A DNA stretch of 64,000 bases, from NCBI RefSeq assembly GCF_030348765.1, contig NZ_JAUCEU010000007.1:186001-250000 (forward strand). The letters run 5' to 3'. The notes below the pieces were generated by a model. That model saw only the letters and a list, made by a program, of their open reading frames with translations, was not told where the DNA came from and ran no database searches. Positions 20,253 through 29,702 of the stretch are shown piece after piece. Source of the DNA: Neobacillus sp. CF12. Lineage in GTDB: Bacteria; Bacillota; Bacilli; Bacillales; Cytobacillaceae. Made by a program: the position numbers and the translations under genes. Position 1 is the stretch's first letter. Every line of letters starts with the position of its first letter.

Positions 20253-20484
20253 TGGTCCTTTTTTTGTTTTCTAAATAAAGGTAAGTAATGCAATTTTGAT
20301 AATAACTGAATTAGTAATCCTATAATCCAATTTAGATTAGTCTAAAAAATTTGATTGTGTGAAGGTCGATTTTCAGAAGTTATATTTTTACAATATTTTT
20401 TATACTCACTTATACCTGTAAAAGTGATAAATAACGATTTAAAACAGTCATATGAATATTCTGAATATTGGTATAAGATGGTTT

Positions 20485-20498
20485 TGTAAGCGTTTTAA
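20485..20498. promoter_or_regulatory. Possible CcpA (cre) site
   Basis: TGTAAGCGTTTTAA resembles the catabolite-responsive element TGNAANCGNTNNCA with one mismatch. It lies in the 286-base gap between the IS and the AraC remnant. Apart from it this gap shows only AT-rich sequence. No intact gene is near enough to say what it would control. Confidence 0.25.
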
Positions 20499-20538
20499 TT
20501 AAAATAAAAAAAGCTATTATACCTCCTAGTTATATGAT

Positions 20539-21087
20539 TTAAACAATCTTGTAAACCGGGATACCCTGGAAACCTAGAGAATGGGCAATTTCTGTAACAG
20601 ATAACTGTGTAGACCGTAAAAGTTTTTTAGCCAGGTCAATTTTTAACTCTCGTTGCACTTGAATTGGGGATTTCCCAAAAAGCTCTTTAAAACGGTTACT
20701 TATATATGTAGGATGAAAATGATACTGTGTTGATAAGTCATTTAATGATACATCCTTATCGGGATTTTATATGAATTGAGTAAGCATACATAAAAAACTT
20801 TCTGATTGGCTTTGATGAAATAAGTCATTTTTTGAATTCATAATACTTTCTAATAATAAATAAAGCATTTCATGCGATTTCGCTTTTGTAAGAATGGTTT
20901 TAGATAGAAAATCGTCTTTTTGATTAATTTCCATAAACTCCATAAAAACCCTTTTAAACTCTTCTGAATTTTTCAGATTGAAAGTAATAGGAAAGTTAAA
21001 CAATTTTAATACGTCAATAACATTTCCTATTTCATATGTAAAGTGACACCAGAGAAAGACGGTTTCCTCATCCGTTTCTTGTAGTGA
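20539..21087 (-). pseudogene. AraC-family regulator remnant
   Basis: On the minus strand one frame encodes part of a ligand-binding domain and the first helix-turn-helix of an AraC regulator (VSLNDLSTQYHFHPTYISN, FKELFGKSPIQVQ, SVTEIAHSLGFQ). TAA at 20767-20769 interrupts it, and it ends before the second recognition helix is complete. No start is present at its 5' end, where it abuts an oxidoreductase fragment. It is therefore truncated at both ends and nonsense-mutated. It was probably the regulator of the neighbouring sugar cluster. Confidence 0.75.
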
Positions 21088-21190
21088 TCATCTTCAATCC
21101 ATGCGTTATTCTTTTTAATGCTTTTATTCGAGAAAGTGCAGAAAACCCAGTACCTACGATCCCCACTTTAATTTTTTTGATATCGTCCAC
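21068..21190 (-). pseudogene. Gfo/Idh/MocA oxidoreductase N-terminal fragment
   Basis: Behind an AGGAGG at 21191-21196 the minus strand encodes IKVGIVGTGFSALSRIKAL, the nucleotide-binding start of a Gfo/Idh/MocA dehydrogenase, ending at TGA 21068-21070 after about 40 codons. It runs straight into the AraC remnant, so a deletion fused the two. There is no ATG near the ribosome binding site; GTG 21190 is too close to it. Not functional. Confidence 0.6.
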
Positions 21191-21202
21191 CTCCTGTTAC
21201 CT

Positions 21203-21751
21203 ATGAAGATTCACTCCATCTTTTATTTAAGGTCCTGTATTGTGAAGGAGAAATTCCCAAAAATATATGGTGTGGTACTATCTAAGGATGGATTGAGTGT
21301 AAAAGGGGAGCCATTCCAAATAGCAGGCAATAGCTTCGAGGCACCCTATCTCGTTAAACGGGATGACAATTATTATTTATTTGCGTCAAATGGTTCATGC
21401 TGTGAGGGAGCAGATAGTACCTATAATGTTGCGGTGGGACGATCTAAATCCATTACCGGACCATATATGGATAAGATTGATAATTATTTAATGCACAGCA
21501 GAGGCACGATTATTTTACTAGGGAAAGAGAAAAGCAAATTCGTAGGACCAGGACATAATGCTGTAATATGAGATGAAGCTGGCACCGATTGGATCGTTTA
21601 CCATGCTTATGAGTAGGAAAATCCGTGGATGGAATGTGGTGCTCCGAGGCGAGCATTGCTGATTGATCCTATCCTTTGGAAGGATGGCTGGCCAGTTATT
21701 AAAGATATGGAGCCTGAATCAGATTCACAACGAGTTCCTAAAACTCGATAA
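21203..21751 (+). pseudogene. GH43 arabinanase C-terminal fragment with two stops
   Basis: The frame encodes about 180 residues of a GH43 arabinan endo-1,5-alpha-L-arabinosidase-like protein: EAPYLVKRDDNYYLFAS, FVGPGHNAV, TDWIVYHAYE and GAPRRALLIDPI are family blocks. TGA 21569-21571 (probably from an Arg CGA) and TAG 21614-21616 interrupt it. The catalytic N-terminal half is missing. Its position 50 bases before the dehydrogenase operon suggests the cluster once handled arabinan or a similar plant polymer. Confidence 0.75.
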
Positions 21752-21804
21752 AATACTAGATTTGTAGATACTTTCAACTTGGATGTTAAAGAGGAGGAAA
21801 TAGG

Positions 21805-22860
21805 ATGTTAAAACAATTAGTTGCCGTTGCGCCACACAAAGCAGAAATTTTAAAGTACGAGGATCGCGAATTAAAAACAAATGAAGTAAAAGTACAAGTT
21901 GAGTTTGCATCGCCTAAACATGGTTCAGAATTAGCTGGGTTCCGTGGGGAAAGCCCACATATGAATGAGTATTACGATGAAGAATGGCATACGTTCTTAC
22001 CTCGTCCGGAAAGTGATCAGAAGGGTGTTGATTTCGGAAGTTGGAATTTAGGGAATCAATGGGTAGGTGTCATTAAAGAAGTTGGTTCAGATGTTAAGGA
22101 TTATCAAGTAGGCGAAAGAGTTTGCGGTTACGGCGGCGTTAGAGAAACACAAATTGTAAACGCTATCAATAATTTTTATCTGCTAAAAATGCCTGAAACT
22201 ATGTCATGGAAAAGTGCCGTTTGCTTCGATCCAGCTCAGTTTGCTTTAGGTGGAATACGGGATGCCCATGTTCGTGCAGGGGACCGTGTGGCAATTATCG
22301 GATTAGGGGCGATTGGACAACTTGCAGCCCAGCTTGCAAAACTAGCAGGTGCAAGTTATGTAGCCGTAGTAGATCCAATTGAAAAGCGCCGTGAAGTGGC
22401 GTTACGTGCTGGTGTTGATGAAGCTTTTGATCCAATCAATCAAGATGTTGGTCTTGAATTAAAGAAAGCGACCAATAAGATGGGTGTCGATGTTGTCATT
22501 GAAACAAGTGCTAACGAATTTGCCCTTCAGCAAGCTTTAAGAGGATTAGCATACGGCGGAACTATTGCCTATGTTGGCTGGGCGAGGCCATTTAGAGGCG
22601 GCCTTGATTTTGGCAGAGAAGCTCACTTTAATAATGCGAAAATTGTATTTTCAAGAGCATGCAGTGAGCCGAACCCTGATTATCCGCGCTGGAGCTGGAG
22701 ACGGATTGAAGAAACTTGCTGGAAAATGCTTTCGGAAGGGGCGCTTAATTGTGAAGAAATTATTGATCCTGTTGTGTCCTTTGAAGAATCAGCAATTGGA
22801 TACGAAAGCTATGTCGATCAACATCCAGAGAAGAGTGTTAAGCTTGGAGTTAAATTTTAA
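21805..22860 (+). CDS. MDR-family (zinc-type alcohol) dehydrogenase
   Basis: A 351-residue medium-chain dehydrogenase. The GroES-like N-terminal domain is followed by the NAD-binding motif IIGLGAIGQLAAQLA near residues 165-179 and by a C-terminal domain. The usual structural-zinc cysteine lobe (CxxCxxCxxxxxxxC) is absent, and the GHE motif is not evident, so catalysis may not use zinc. GAGGAGG precedes the ATG. It opens an operon with a TIM-barrel isomerase and a sugar-binding lipoprotein. A sugar alcohol or 3-keto sugar is a likely substrate. Confidence 0.85.
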   Translation: MLKQLVAVAPHKAEILKYEDRELKTNEVKVQVEFASPKHGSELAGFRGESPHMNEYYDEEWHTFLPRPESDQKGVDFGSWNLGNQWVGVIKEVGSDVKDYQVGERVCGYGGVRETQIVNAINNFYLLKMPETMSWKSAVCFDPAQFALGGIRDAHVRAGDRVAIIGLGAIGQLAAQLAKLAGASYVAVVDPIEKRREVALRAGVDEAFDPINQDVGLELKKATNKMGVDVVIETSANEFALQQALRGLAYGGTIAYVGWARPFRGGLDFGREAHFNNAKIVFSRACSEPNPDYPRWSWRRIEETCWKMLSEGALNCEEIIDPVVSFEESAIGYESYVDQHPEKSVKLGVKF

Positions 22861-22901
22861 ATCTTAGTCTCTTTCAAAAAAGGTAAATTAGGGGGATCAC
22901 T

Positions 22902-23711
22902 ATGAAATTAGCAACTCAAGACAGAAGTTTTTTTGGTGAAGGCTTTGAAGAAAAACTATCAAAAGTAAAAGAACTTGGTTTCGAAGGACTTGAAATTGGC
23001 GGCGATGTATTAATAAACCGTTTTGAAGAAATAAAGAAAGCAGTTAAAACAACTGGGGTTCCCATTAGTTCTATTTGCGGCGGTTATAGGGGATGGATTG
23101 GTGCCTTTGAGGAGGAGGAAAGAAAATTGGCCATCTCAGACATCGGTGAAATCTTGCGCTATACCGCAGAAATTGGAGCAACAGGGGTCATTGCACCAGC
23201 CGCCTTTGGAATATTTTCAAGAAAACTTCCACCGTTCACCCCTCCAAGAACGGCAGAAGAAGACCGGGAAGTGTTATTGGATTCTTTGGAAAAAATAAAT
23301 GTTTTGGCAAAAGAAGCTGGAAGTATTTTATTTTTGGAACCGCTGAATCGCTATGAAGACCATATGATCAATCGTTTAGAGCAGGCGAAATCATTAATAG
23401 AACAGGGCGGATTTTCATCTGTAAAAGTACTTGCGGATTTCTTCCACATGAATATGGAAGAAGCAAATGTCGCGAAAAGCATTATGGAAGTAAATCACCT
23501 CATCGGGCACGTGCATTTAGCCGATAGCAACCGACTCATGCCTGGAAAGGGGCATATTGATTTTGATTCTGGTTTTCAAGCTTTGCAAAAAATGTACTTT
23601 TCGGGGTTCATGTCAATTGAGTGTGAGATTTCCGGAGACCCGGAAAAATCGTATCTTGAGTCCGCTGCTTTTCTTAAATCAAACATAATTAAAGGGGGAG
23701 GCAATTTATGA
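22902..23711 (+). CDS. Sugar phosphate isomerase/epimerase (xylose isomerase-like TIM barrel)
   Basis: A 269-residue AP-endonuclease-2-type TIM barrel. Metal-ligand candidates are the Glu in LFLEPLNRYEDH (near 145), the Asp/His in KVLADFFHMN (near 180), the His in GHVHLADS (near 205) and the Glu in MSIECEIS (near 243). Relatives include IolE, hydroxypyruvate isomerase and 3-keto-sugar epimerases. The stop overlaps the next start (ATGA at 23708), so it is translationally coupled to the binding protein. Together with two MDR enzymes and a Gfo/Idh protein it may act on keto-sugars. Confidence 0.85.
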   Translation: MKLATQDRSFFGEGFEEKLSKVKELGFEGLEIGGDVLINRFEEIKKAVKTTGVPISSICGGYRGWIGAFEEEERKLAISDIGEILRYTAEIGATGVIAPAAFGIFSRKLPPFTPPRTAEEDREVLLDSLEKINVLAKEAGSILFLEPLNRYEDHMINRLEQAKSLIEQGGFSSVKVLADFFHMNMEEANVAKSIMEVNHLIGHVHLADSNRLMPGKGHIDFDSGFQALQKMYFSGFMSIECEISGDPEKSYLESAAFLKSNIIKGGGNL

Positions 23712-25000
23712 AATTTAATAAAAAATTTAAACTGATCGCTTTGTCAACAACTTTAGTAACTAGTTTAATGCTTGGTGCCTGCAGCAATAAAGCATCAAAG
23801 GAAGAGGCAAATGTTCTCAAAGTACCGGATGCAGACATTTGGGGTGAAGAAAGCTCTGCCTTGAGAGTAATGTACGACTTGTATCAAAAGGATAATCCCG
23901 ATATTAAAATTAAAGAGGTATCTGTACAGGATATGGGGACCGCATTAGCAGCTGGGGAAGCTCCTGATTTATTATTACAAGGACCATTTGAAGCTGCCGA
24001 AGCCTATAAACAAGGTTATATTGAACCGATGGACGCTTATTATGAAAAGTATAAATACGATGAAAAAATGTTCCAATGGTCAAAAAATGCTTATGAATTT
24101 GATAATAAAATCATCGGAATTCCTTGGAACTATGAAGGCTTAATGCTTGTATATAACAAAACCTTATTTGAAGAAAATGGCTGGGAAGTTCCAACTAATT
24201 ATAATGAAGTTGTTAGTCTTTCAAAGGAAATTGAAAGCAAGGGGACGATTCCTTTTGCATGGGGAACATCCGATTGTGAAGGTTGTGACAATTGGTGGAT
24301 TTCTAGTATCGTAAATAGTGTTTTAGGTCCTGAAGGTACGAAACAACTTTATTCAGGTGATAAAAAATGGACGGATCCTGAAGTGGTAGAAGCAATCCAA
24401 CGGTATTCAGATTTTTGGAATGACGGATATGTTACAGAAAAAAAATCTCATGCTATTTCAACAGAAGATGCTTCGAAATTATTTATTACGGGTAAATCCG
24501 CAATGAAAATTGATGGTACATGGAGTTTGGCAGCAGGTCTGGAAACGGATTTTGAGGTTGGATATGCACCGTTCCCTAGCTGGAGTCCGGATGGTGAACC
24601 TGTTATTCCTCTAGGTGTAGGGGCAGGATTAACCATTAATGCAAAGTCAAAACACAAGGATGAAGTTGCGGAGTTATTAAGCTATTTCTTCCATGAAGAT
24701 GTAGTTGTGGCAATGGCTAAAAATGGTATTCCTGAACCGATTGAAGCTGATTATAGTGGTTTGGACTTTGAAACTAATGTTGAAACAGCCTTAAATATGA
24801 TTAATGAGGCAGCAGCAAACGGAAAATCTGGATATCTTTCATTCTCTTATGCATCCCCAAGTGTTGTAGAAGTATTGGAGAGCGAGTTCGCTGGTGTTTA
24901 TTTAAAGAAGACAACTGTTGAAAAGTGGCTGGAGAAATTACAAAAACTAAAAGAAAAAGATGCAAAAGATGGTTCGTTATATAAGCTAGAAAACTATTAA
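23708..25000 (+). CDS. Sugar ABC transporter substrate-binding lipoprotein
   Basis: A 430-residue family 1 solute-binding protein. The N-terminus has a lysine-rich stretch, a hydrophobic core and the lipobox LGAC (Cys near residue 25), so it is anchored to the outer face of the membrane. The mature part has the MalE-like layout, with GIPWNYEGLMLVYNK and a trailing GKSAMKIDGTWSL block. It is coupled to the isomerase gene and followed by the remains of a permease gene. With that permease broken it may be functionless unless another permease accepts it. Confidence 0.92.
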   Translation: MKFNKKFKLIALSTTLVTSLMLGACSNKASKEEANVLKVPDADIWGEESSALRVMYDLYQKDNPDIKIKEVSVQDMGTALAAGEAPDLLLQGPFEAAEAYKQGYIEPMDAYYEKYKYDEKMFQWSKNAYEFDNKIIGIPWNYEGLMLVYNKTLFEENGWEVPTNYNEVVSLSKEIESKGTIPFAWGTSDCEGCDNWWISSIVNSVLGPEGTKQLYSGDKKWTDPEVVEAIQRYSDFWNDGYVTEKKSHAISTEDASKLFITGKSAMKIDGTWSLAAGLETDFEVGYAPFPSWSPDGEPVIPLGVGAGLTINAKSKHKDEVAELLSYFFHEDVVVAMAKNGIPEPIEADYSGLDFETNVETALNMINEAAANGKSGYLSFSYASPSVVEVLESEFAGVYLKKTTVEKWLEKLQKLKEKDAKDGSLYKLENY

Positions 25001-25067
25001 TTTAGTTCTAGGTATCTATGACAATAAGTATAGATACCTAAAGTATTTTTAAATAGGGGGGTCTAAA

Positions 25068-25603
25068 ACGGCTGTAACAAAAAAAGTAATCATCAAAGAG
25101 ACAAAGGAAACAAAAAAGTATAAATTAGAAAAATGGCTTGGATGGTTTTTTATTTTACCCGGCCTTTTGGTTCATATTTTAGCTGTATCGATTCCGGCCG
25201 TGATGTCATTATATTTGCCATTTACTGAATGGAATGGATAAAATACTCCAAAGTTTATTGGATTAGCAAACTTTGTGGAAGCATTCGCCGATTCTGTTGT
25301 TTGGACAGCCTTTATTAACAATGCTAAATGGGCCTTATTTTGGATAATATTCCAATTATTCTTGCGTTTTTCTTAGCTTACATGCTGCGCAAGGTTAATA
25401 AGATTCAAACACTCTATCAAGCTACATATTTTTCGACATCTATTATAATAGTTACTGTTGCAGGCCAAATTTGGTTTTGGATCTATAAACCGTTTAGTGG
25501 TGTAAATTTCTATTTAGAAAAAGCTGGTCTTGTATTCTTACAATGGCCAGGATTAACCATTCCGGCTCTAGCTAGCAGCCATGTGTTGGGTATAAAATAT
25601 TAA
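25068..25603 (+). pseudogene. Sugar ABC permease (MalF/UgpA type), broken and truncated
   Basis: After GGGGGG (25056-25061) the expected start ATG is ACG at 25068. The frame then reads a typical permease N-terminus (GWFFILPGLLVHIL) up to TAA 25239-25241, continues to LANFVEAF, shifts frame between about 25340 and 25375, and ends in another frame at 25601 with only about 175 of roughly 290 residues. The EAA loop region and the second permease that normally follows are absent. The importer is thus dead while its binding protein and enzymes are intact. Confidence 0.8.
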
Positions 25604-25670
25604 AATTTATATTGCCTTACAGTTGAGTAAGGCTTTTTTTCTAGGTAAATATCTAATTGGAGGGAAACAA

Positions 25671-26705
25671 ATGAACAATGTATCAACTCCTTTAACAATG
25701 AAAGTACCTCGTTTTAAAGGCGGAGGATTTATCGAATTTGAAGAAATTTCAGTTCCAAAGCCAGGACCAGGACAACTTTTAATCCAAGTAAAGGCCAATG
25801 CATTATGCGGTTCAGAAAGAGGTCAATTCATTAATGGTGCAGTTGTTATTCCAGGCCATGAAGCGGCAGGAGTCGTCGTTGCAGCTGGTAAACATACGAG
25901 AGTCCCAATAGGCACACCGGGAGTCATCTATCTTATGGACTTTTGTGGTACCTGCCGCGCGTGTTCACAAGGATTTACGAACCAATGTCGTAATAAAAGA
26001 GGGGATATGGGATTTAATAAAGACGGCGGTTATGCACCATATGAATTGATTAATGAAAATATTTTTTTTCCTATAGATAAAAATATTCCCTTTCCTGAGG
26101 CAACGATGCTTTTAGACATCATTGGAACAGGTGGCCATGCCATTGATCGAGGTAGAATCCTACATCCGGATATTCAATCCGTGTTTGTCATGGGTGCTGG
26201 CCCTATAGGCTTAGGTGTTTTGGCTATGGCGAAAATAATAATAGGTAAAGAAATTCCTGTTTTTGTATCAGACTTTGAAGATTATCGATTAGAGATCGTG
26301 GAAAAATTAGGCGGAATTCCTCTAAATCTAAAGAAGAAGTCTCTTCATGAATTTTTTATGGAAAATGATGTGAAGGCAGTGGATTTATCGATTGATACCA
26401 GTGGAAAGAAAGCAGCACGTCAGTCTGGATTAAAGGTATTGGATCAGCAAGGGGCTCTTATTTGTGTGGGCCATGGCGAAGAACTTCATATCGATGTTTC
26501 AATAGACCTGATTCATCCAGAACGGGCGATTTTGGGAAGTGAGTACTTCCCCTATCGTGACCTTGAAAGGAATTTAGATATATTAAATCGCCATTTCGAG
26601 TATTTCAGTGCGATTATTACCCACCGATTTGAGGCAGAAAAAATCAAGGAGGCTTTTGATCTTTTCTTAAAAGGTCAAACGGGGAAAGTGGTCATTGTGC
26701 AATGA
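25671..26705 (+). CDS. Zinc-dependent alcohol dehydrogenase (sorbitol/threonine dehydrogenase-like)
   Basis: A 344-residue MDR dehydrogenase. The catalytic-zinc elements ALCGSE (Cys near 44) and GHEAAG are present, and the structural-zinc lobe has four cysteines in CGTCRACSQGFTNQC. The cofactor motif GAGPIGLGVLAM lies near residue 180. ATG 25671 follows GGAGGG at 25659-25664; an upstream TTG is not needed. The stop overlaps the next start (ATGA). It probably oxidises a polyol or sugar hydroxyl in the same pathway as the Gfo/Idh protein. Lies 67 bases after the permease remnant. Confidence 0.9.
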   Translation: MNNVSTPLTMKVPRFKGGGFIEFEEISVPKPGPGQLLIQVKANALCGSERGQFINGAVVIPGHEAAGVVVAAGKHTRVPIGTPGVIYLMDFCGTCRACSQGFTNQCRNKRGDMGFNKDGGYAPYELINENIFFPIDKNIPFPEATMLLDIIGTGGHAIDRGRILHPDIQSVFVMGAGPIGLGVLAMAKIIIGKEIPVFVSDFEDYRLEIVEKLGGIPLNLKKKSLHEFFMENDVKAVDLSIDTSGKKAARQSGLKVLDQQGALICVGHGEELHIDVSIDLIHPERAILGSEYFPYRDLERNLDILNRHFEYFSAIITHRFEAEKIKEAFDLFLKGQTGKVVIVQ

Positions 26706-27685
26706 ACGATAAAAAAGTAAAGGTTGCACTGATTGGAGCGGGAGGATGGGGTTTTCAACACGCAAGAATTTTACGTGATCGAAATGATGTTGAGTTTTGC
26801 GCTATTGTTGGAAGATCATTGGGGAAAACAAGGGAAAGAGCCAATGAATTTGGTACAAACTATTATCTTTCGATCGAAGAGATGCTTCAAGCAGAAAAGC
26901 CCGATATCGTAAGTTTATGCCTGCCAAATCAAGACCATTTTGAACCAACGTTAAAGGTGATTAAAGCAGGCTATCCCTTAATTGTGGAAAAACCGCTTGT
27001 TTTTAAAATGGAAGAAGCCAGTACCCTAATCAATGAAGCAGAAAAACGGAACTTGTTTTTTGCCATTAATTTCAATCATCGTTTTGCACGTACAGTTAAA
27101 CTTGCAAAAAAAGCAATAGGCGAAGGAAAATTAGGAGAAATTATTTTTGCTTCATGGCGTTTTGGCGGTGAAGGTGTAAGTGATCATCCATTTGCCAATC
27201 TAATTGAAACACAATGCCATGGATTTGATATGCTCGAGTACCTTTGTGGACCGATTCAATCAGTGATGGCAGAAATGACAAATAAAACAGGAAAGGGATA
27301 TAGCACACTTTCATTATCCTTAAAGTTTTCGAATGGTGCGGTGGGAAGCTTTCTAGGAACCTACGATTCTTCCTATATGTATTCTGGTACGCACCACTTA
27401 GAAATAAACGGTACCAAGGGCAGGATTTTAATAAAGGATACTGTTCGTGAATTTACCTACCAAACAGCAGGAAACGAAATAGCTGAGGTTTGGAGTGCGG
27501 GATACTTTAATGATTATGATCGTGACTTCCATAAAACCTTTGACGAGCATATGGAAGTTATTTTATCTGCTTTTAAAAACGGAGAACATCCGCCTGTTCA
27601 TGCAAGTTGTGGGGTTAGGGCATTAAAACTGGCGTACGCAGCCATTGAATCCTTTAAAAAGGGAATAAGGGTCGAAACATTATAA
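26702..27685 (+). CDS. Gfo/Idh/MocA-family oxidoreductase
   Basis: A 327-residue sugar dehydrogenase. The Rossmann motif is VALIGAGGWGFQHAR, and VEKPLVFKMEEA near residue 100 contains the conserved EKP lysine. The second domain carries the substrate-binding beta sheet and a His/Asp pair (SDHPFANL, QCHGFDMLEYL). It is coupled to the alcohol dehydrogenase by an ATGA overlap. Such pairs often make or reduce 3-keto-glycosides. The neighbouring GH2 glycosidase is compatible with that role. Full length and intact. Confidence 0.9.
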   Translation: MNDKKVKVALIGAGGWGFQHARILRDRNDVEFCAIVGRSLGKTRERANEFGTNYYLSIEEMLQAEKPDIVSLCLPNQDHFEPTLKVIKAGYPLIVEKPLVFKMEEASTLINEAEKRNLFFAINFNHRFARTVKLAKKAIGEGKLGEIIFASWRFGGEGVSDHPFANLIETQCHGFDMLEYLCGPIQSVMAEMTNKTGKGYSTLSLSLKFSNGAVGSFLGTYDSSYMYSGTHHLEINGTKGRILIKDTVREFTYQTAGNEIAEVWSAGYFNDYDRDFHKTFDEHMEVILSAFKNGEHPPVHASCGVRALKLAYAAIESFKKGIRVETL

Positions 27686-27737
27686 TTGGAATCAAAAAAT
27701 CATTTTAAGAACATGAAACATCTATGGAGGGAAGAAG

Positions 27738-29534
27738 ATGAAATATCGTCTAGAGTATCCAAGACCACAACTCGTTCGAAAAGATTGGCTGAATCTAAAC
27801 GGAGTTTGGACATTTACATTTGATGATGAGAACAAAGGAACAGAGCAAAAATGGTTCAAACAAAACAGCAGCGTGTTTAATAAGGAAATCAACGTTCCAT
27901 TTGCATTCCAAACCAAAATAAGTGGAATTGAAGACCCGACTTACCATGATGTCGTTTGGTATAAAAGGGATTTTGAAATTCCTGCAAGCTGGAATGATCA
28001 GAGGGTAATCCTTCATTTTGGAGCAGTGGATTATCGTGCATGGGTTTATGTAAATGAGAAATTTGTTGGGTTCCATGAAGGAGGACATACTCCCTTTTCA
28101 TTCGACATTACAGATTGTTTAAATGGTGGAAAGGAAACGATTGTGGTAAAAGTTGAAGATCCGTCTAGAGATGAATCCATTCCCCGTGGAAAGCAGTTCT
28201 GGATGGAGAAGCCATTTGGAATTTGGTATACGCGTACAACAGGAATTTGGCAAACAGTTTGGTTAGAACCTATAAATTCAGCACATATTTCAAAACTTAA
28301 ATTCACACCAGACGTAGATAAGGGAGAAGTCACCGTTGAGCTTGAAGTTTCCGGTGATACTACTAATAAGGAAGTCCAATTTGATATCCATTTTAAAGGG
28401 GAATTAGTAATACGCGACACTTTCTCCGCAATCGAAAATTATAACAAACGTTCATTTAATATATATCAACATAAAATCTTCCGCACAACCTTCCATGATG
28501 ATGGATGGAACTGGACACCAGAGAATCCTAATCTTTTTGATGTGAAAATTAAATTGAAGGTAGACCAAACAATATTAGATGAAATTGATTCCTATTTTGG
28601 GATGAGAAAAATCCACACTGAAAATGGTATGGTATACCTAAATAACCGTCCCTATTATCAAAAGCTCATTTTAGACCAAGGATATTGGCCAGTAGGTCTC
28701 CTTACAGCTCCGACAGATGAAGAAATTAAAAAGGATATAGTACTTTCTAAATCAATGGGCTTTAACGGCTGCCGTAAACATCAAAAAGTAGAGGACCCGC
28801 GCTTCCTTTATTGGGCTGATCATTTAGGCTTCCTTGTCTGGGGTGAATGTGCATCGATCCCTTCGTTCAATGCAGTAGCAGTTGCAAGGTTGACTAGAGA
28901 GTGGATTGAAATTATTGATCGTGATTATAACCATCCGTCCGTTGTCGCATGGGTGCCACTTAATGAAAGTTGGGGGATTCCCAATGTGCGTGACAACTGC
29001 CAGCAGCAACACCATTCATTGGCCATGTATCACCTTATCCATTCCCTTGATCCAACTCGTCTAGTAATATCGAATGATGGTTGGGAGCTCACAAAAACTG
29101 ATATTTGTTCCATTCATAACTATAACCATGGTTCAAAAAATGAAACTGAAAAATACGACAAATATAGGGAAGATTTGGCGACAAAGGATTCTATTTTATC
29201 ATCAAAACCTGCAAAAAGAAGTATTTATGCAAATGGTTTTGAACATGGAGGAGAACCCATTCTATTAACAGAGTTTGGTGGTATTGGCTTTAAAATTGGT
29301 GAAGACACTGGTTGGGGGTATACAACTGTTAAAAACGGTGAGGAATTCGTTGATGATTACAAGCGTATTATGAAGGCTGTTTATAGCTCCAAAATTTTAT
29401 ACGGCTATTGCTATACACAATTAACAGATGTTGAGCAAGAAATCAACGGCTTATTAACATATGACCGGAAGCCAAAATGTGACTTAGAGAAAATTAAAGA
29501 AATTAATGATATGTGGCACCCAGGGACGATATAG
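27738..29534 (+). CDS. GH2 glycoside hydrolase (beta-galactosidase/beta-glucuronidase-like)
   Basis: A 598-residue GH2 protein. Order: jelly-roll sugar-binding domain (about 1-180), Ig-like domain (180-280) and TIM barrel. The acid/base Glu is in VPLNESWG (near 410) and the nucleophile Glu in LLTEFGG (near 511). It is much shorter than LacZ (about 1000) and near the length of GusA-type or small GH2 enzymes. No signal peptide, so it works on an imported glycoside. ATGGAGGGAAGAAG precedes the ATG. It closes the sugar cluster. Confidence 0.9.
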   Translation: MKYRLEYPRPQLVRKDWLNLNGVWTFTFDDENKGTEQKWFKQNSSVFNKEINVPFAFQTKISGIEDPTYHDVVWYKRDFEIPASWNDQRVILHFGAVDYRAWVYVNEKFVGFHEGGHTPFSFDITDCLNGGKETIVVKVEDPSRDESIPRGKQFWMEKPFGIWYTRTTGIWQTVWLEPINSAHISKLKFTPDVDKGEVTVELEVSGDTTNKEVQFDIHFKGELVIRDTFSAIENYNKRSFNIYQHKIFRTTFHDDGWNWTPENPNLFDVKIKLKVDQTILDEIDSYFGMRKIHTENGMVYLNNRPYYQKLILDQGYWPVGLLTAPTDEEIKKDIVLSKSMGFNGCRKHQKVEDPRFLYWADHLGFLVWGECASIPSFNAVAVARLTREWIEIIDRDYNHPSVVAWVPLNESWGIPNVRDNCQQQHHSLAMYHLIHSLDPTRLVISNDGWELTKTDICSIHNYNHGSKNETEKYDKYREDLATKDSILSSKPAKRSIYANGFEHGGEPILLTEFGGIGFKIGEDTGWGYTTVKNGEEFVDDYKRIMKAVYSSKILYGYCYTQLTDVEQEINGLLTYDRKPKCDLEKIKEINDMWHPGTI

Positions 29535-29664
29535 GCAATATTAATAATCTCGGAGATTATGAAGGGCGGATTTTGGAATACAAATGAAGAGGAGAGAAAA
29601 TGAATTATCGTACGATCGATAAATCTGACTAATCTTATATTACGAACGGGGGCTTTAGTTGAGC

Positions 29665-29702
29665 AATAAATAAATAGATAAATAAATAAATAAATAAATA
29701 AG
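29665..29702. repeat. Tetranucleotide tandem repeat (AAAT)n
   Basis: About nine units of AAAT with one AGAT variant near the third unit. It is not inside or close to a reading frame, so a phase-variation role is unlikely. Confidence 0.8.

Noticed and set aside
28046..28420. Minus-strand open frame of 124 codons inside the GH2 gene
   Set aside because: Antisense shadow of a conserved glycosidase with no start signals.
29665..29702. Short repeats as a CRISPR array or phase-variable tract
   Set aside because: It is a simple tetranucleotide run without spacers and outside any gene or promoter.
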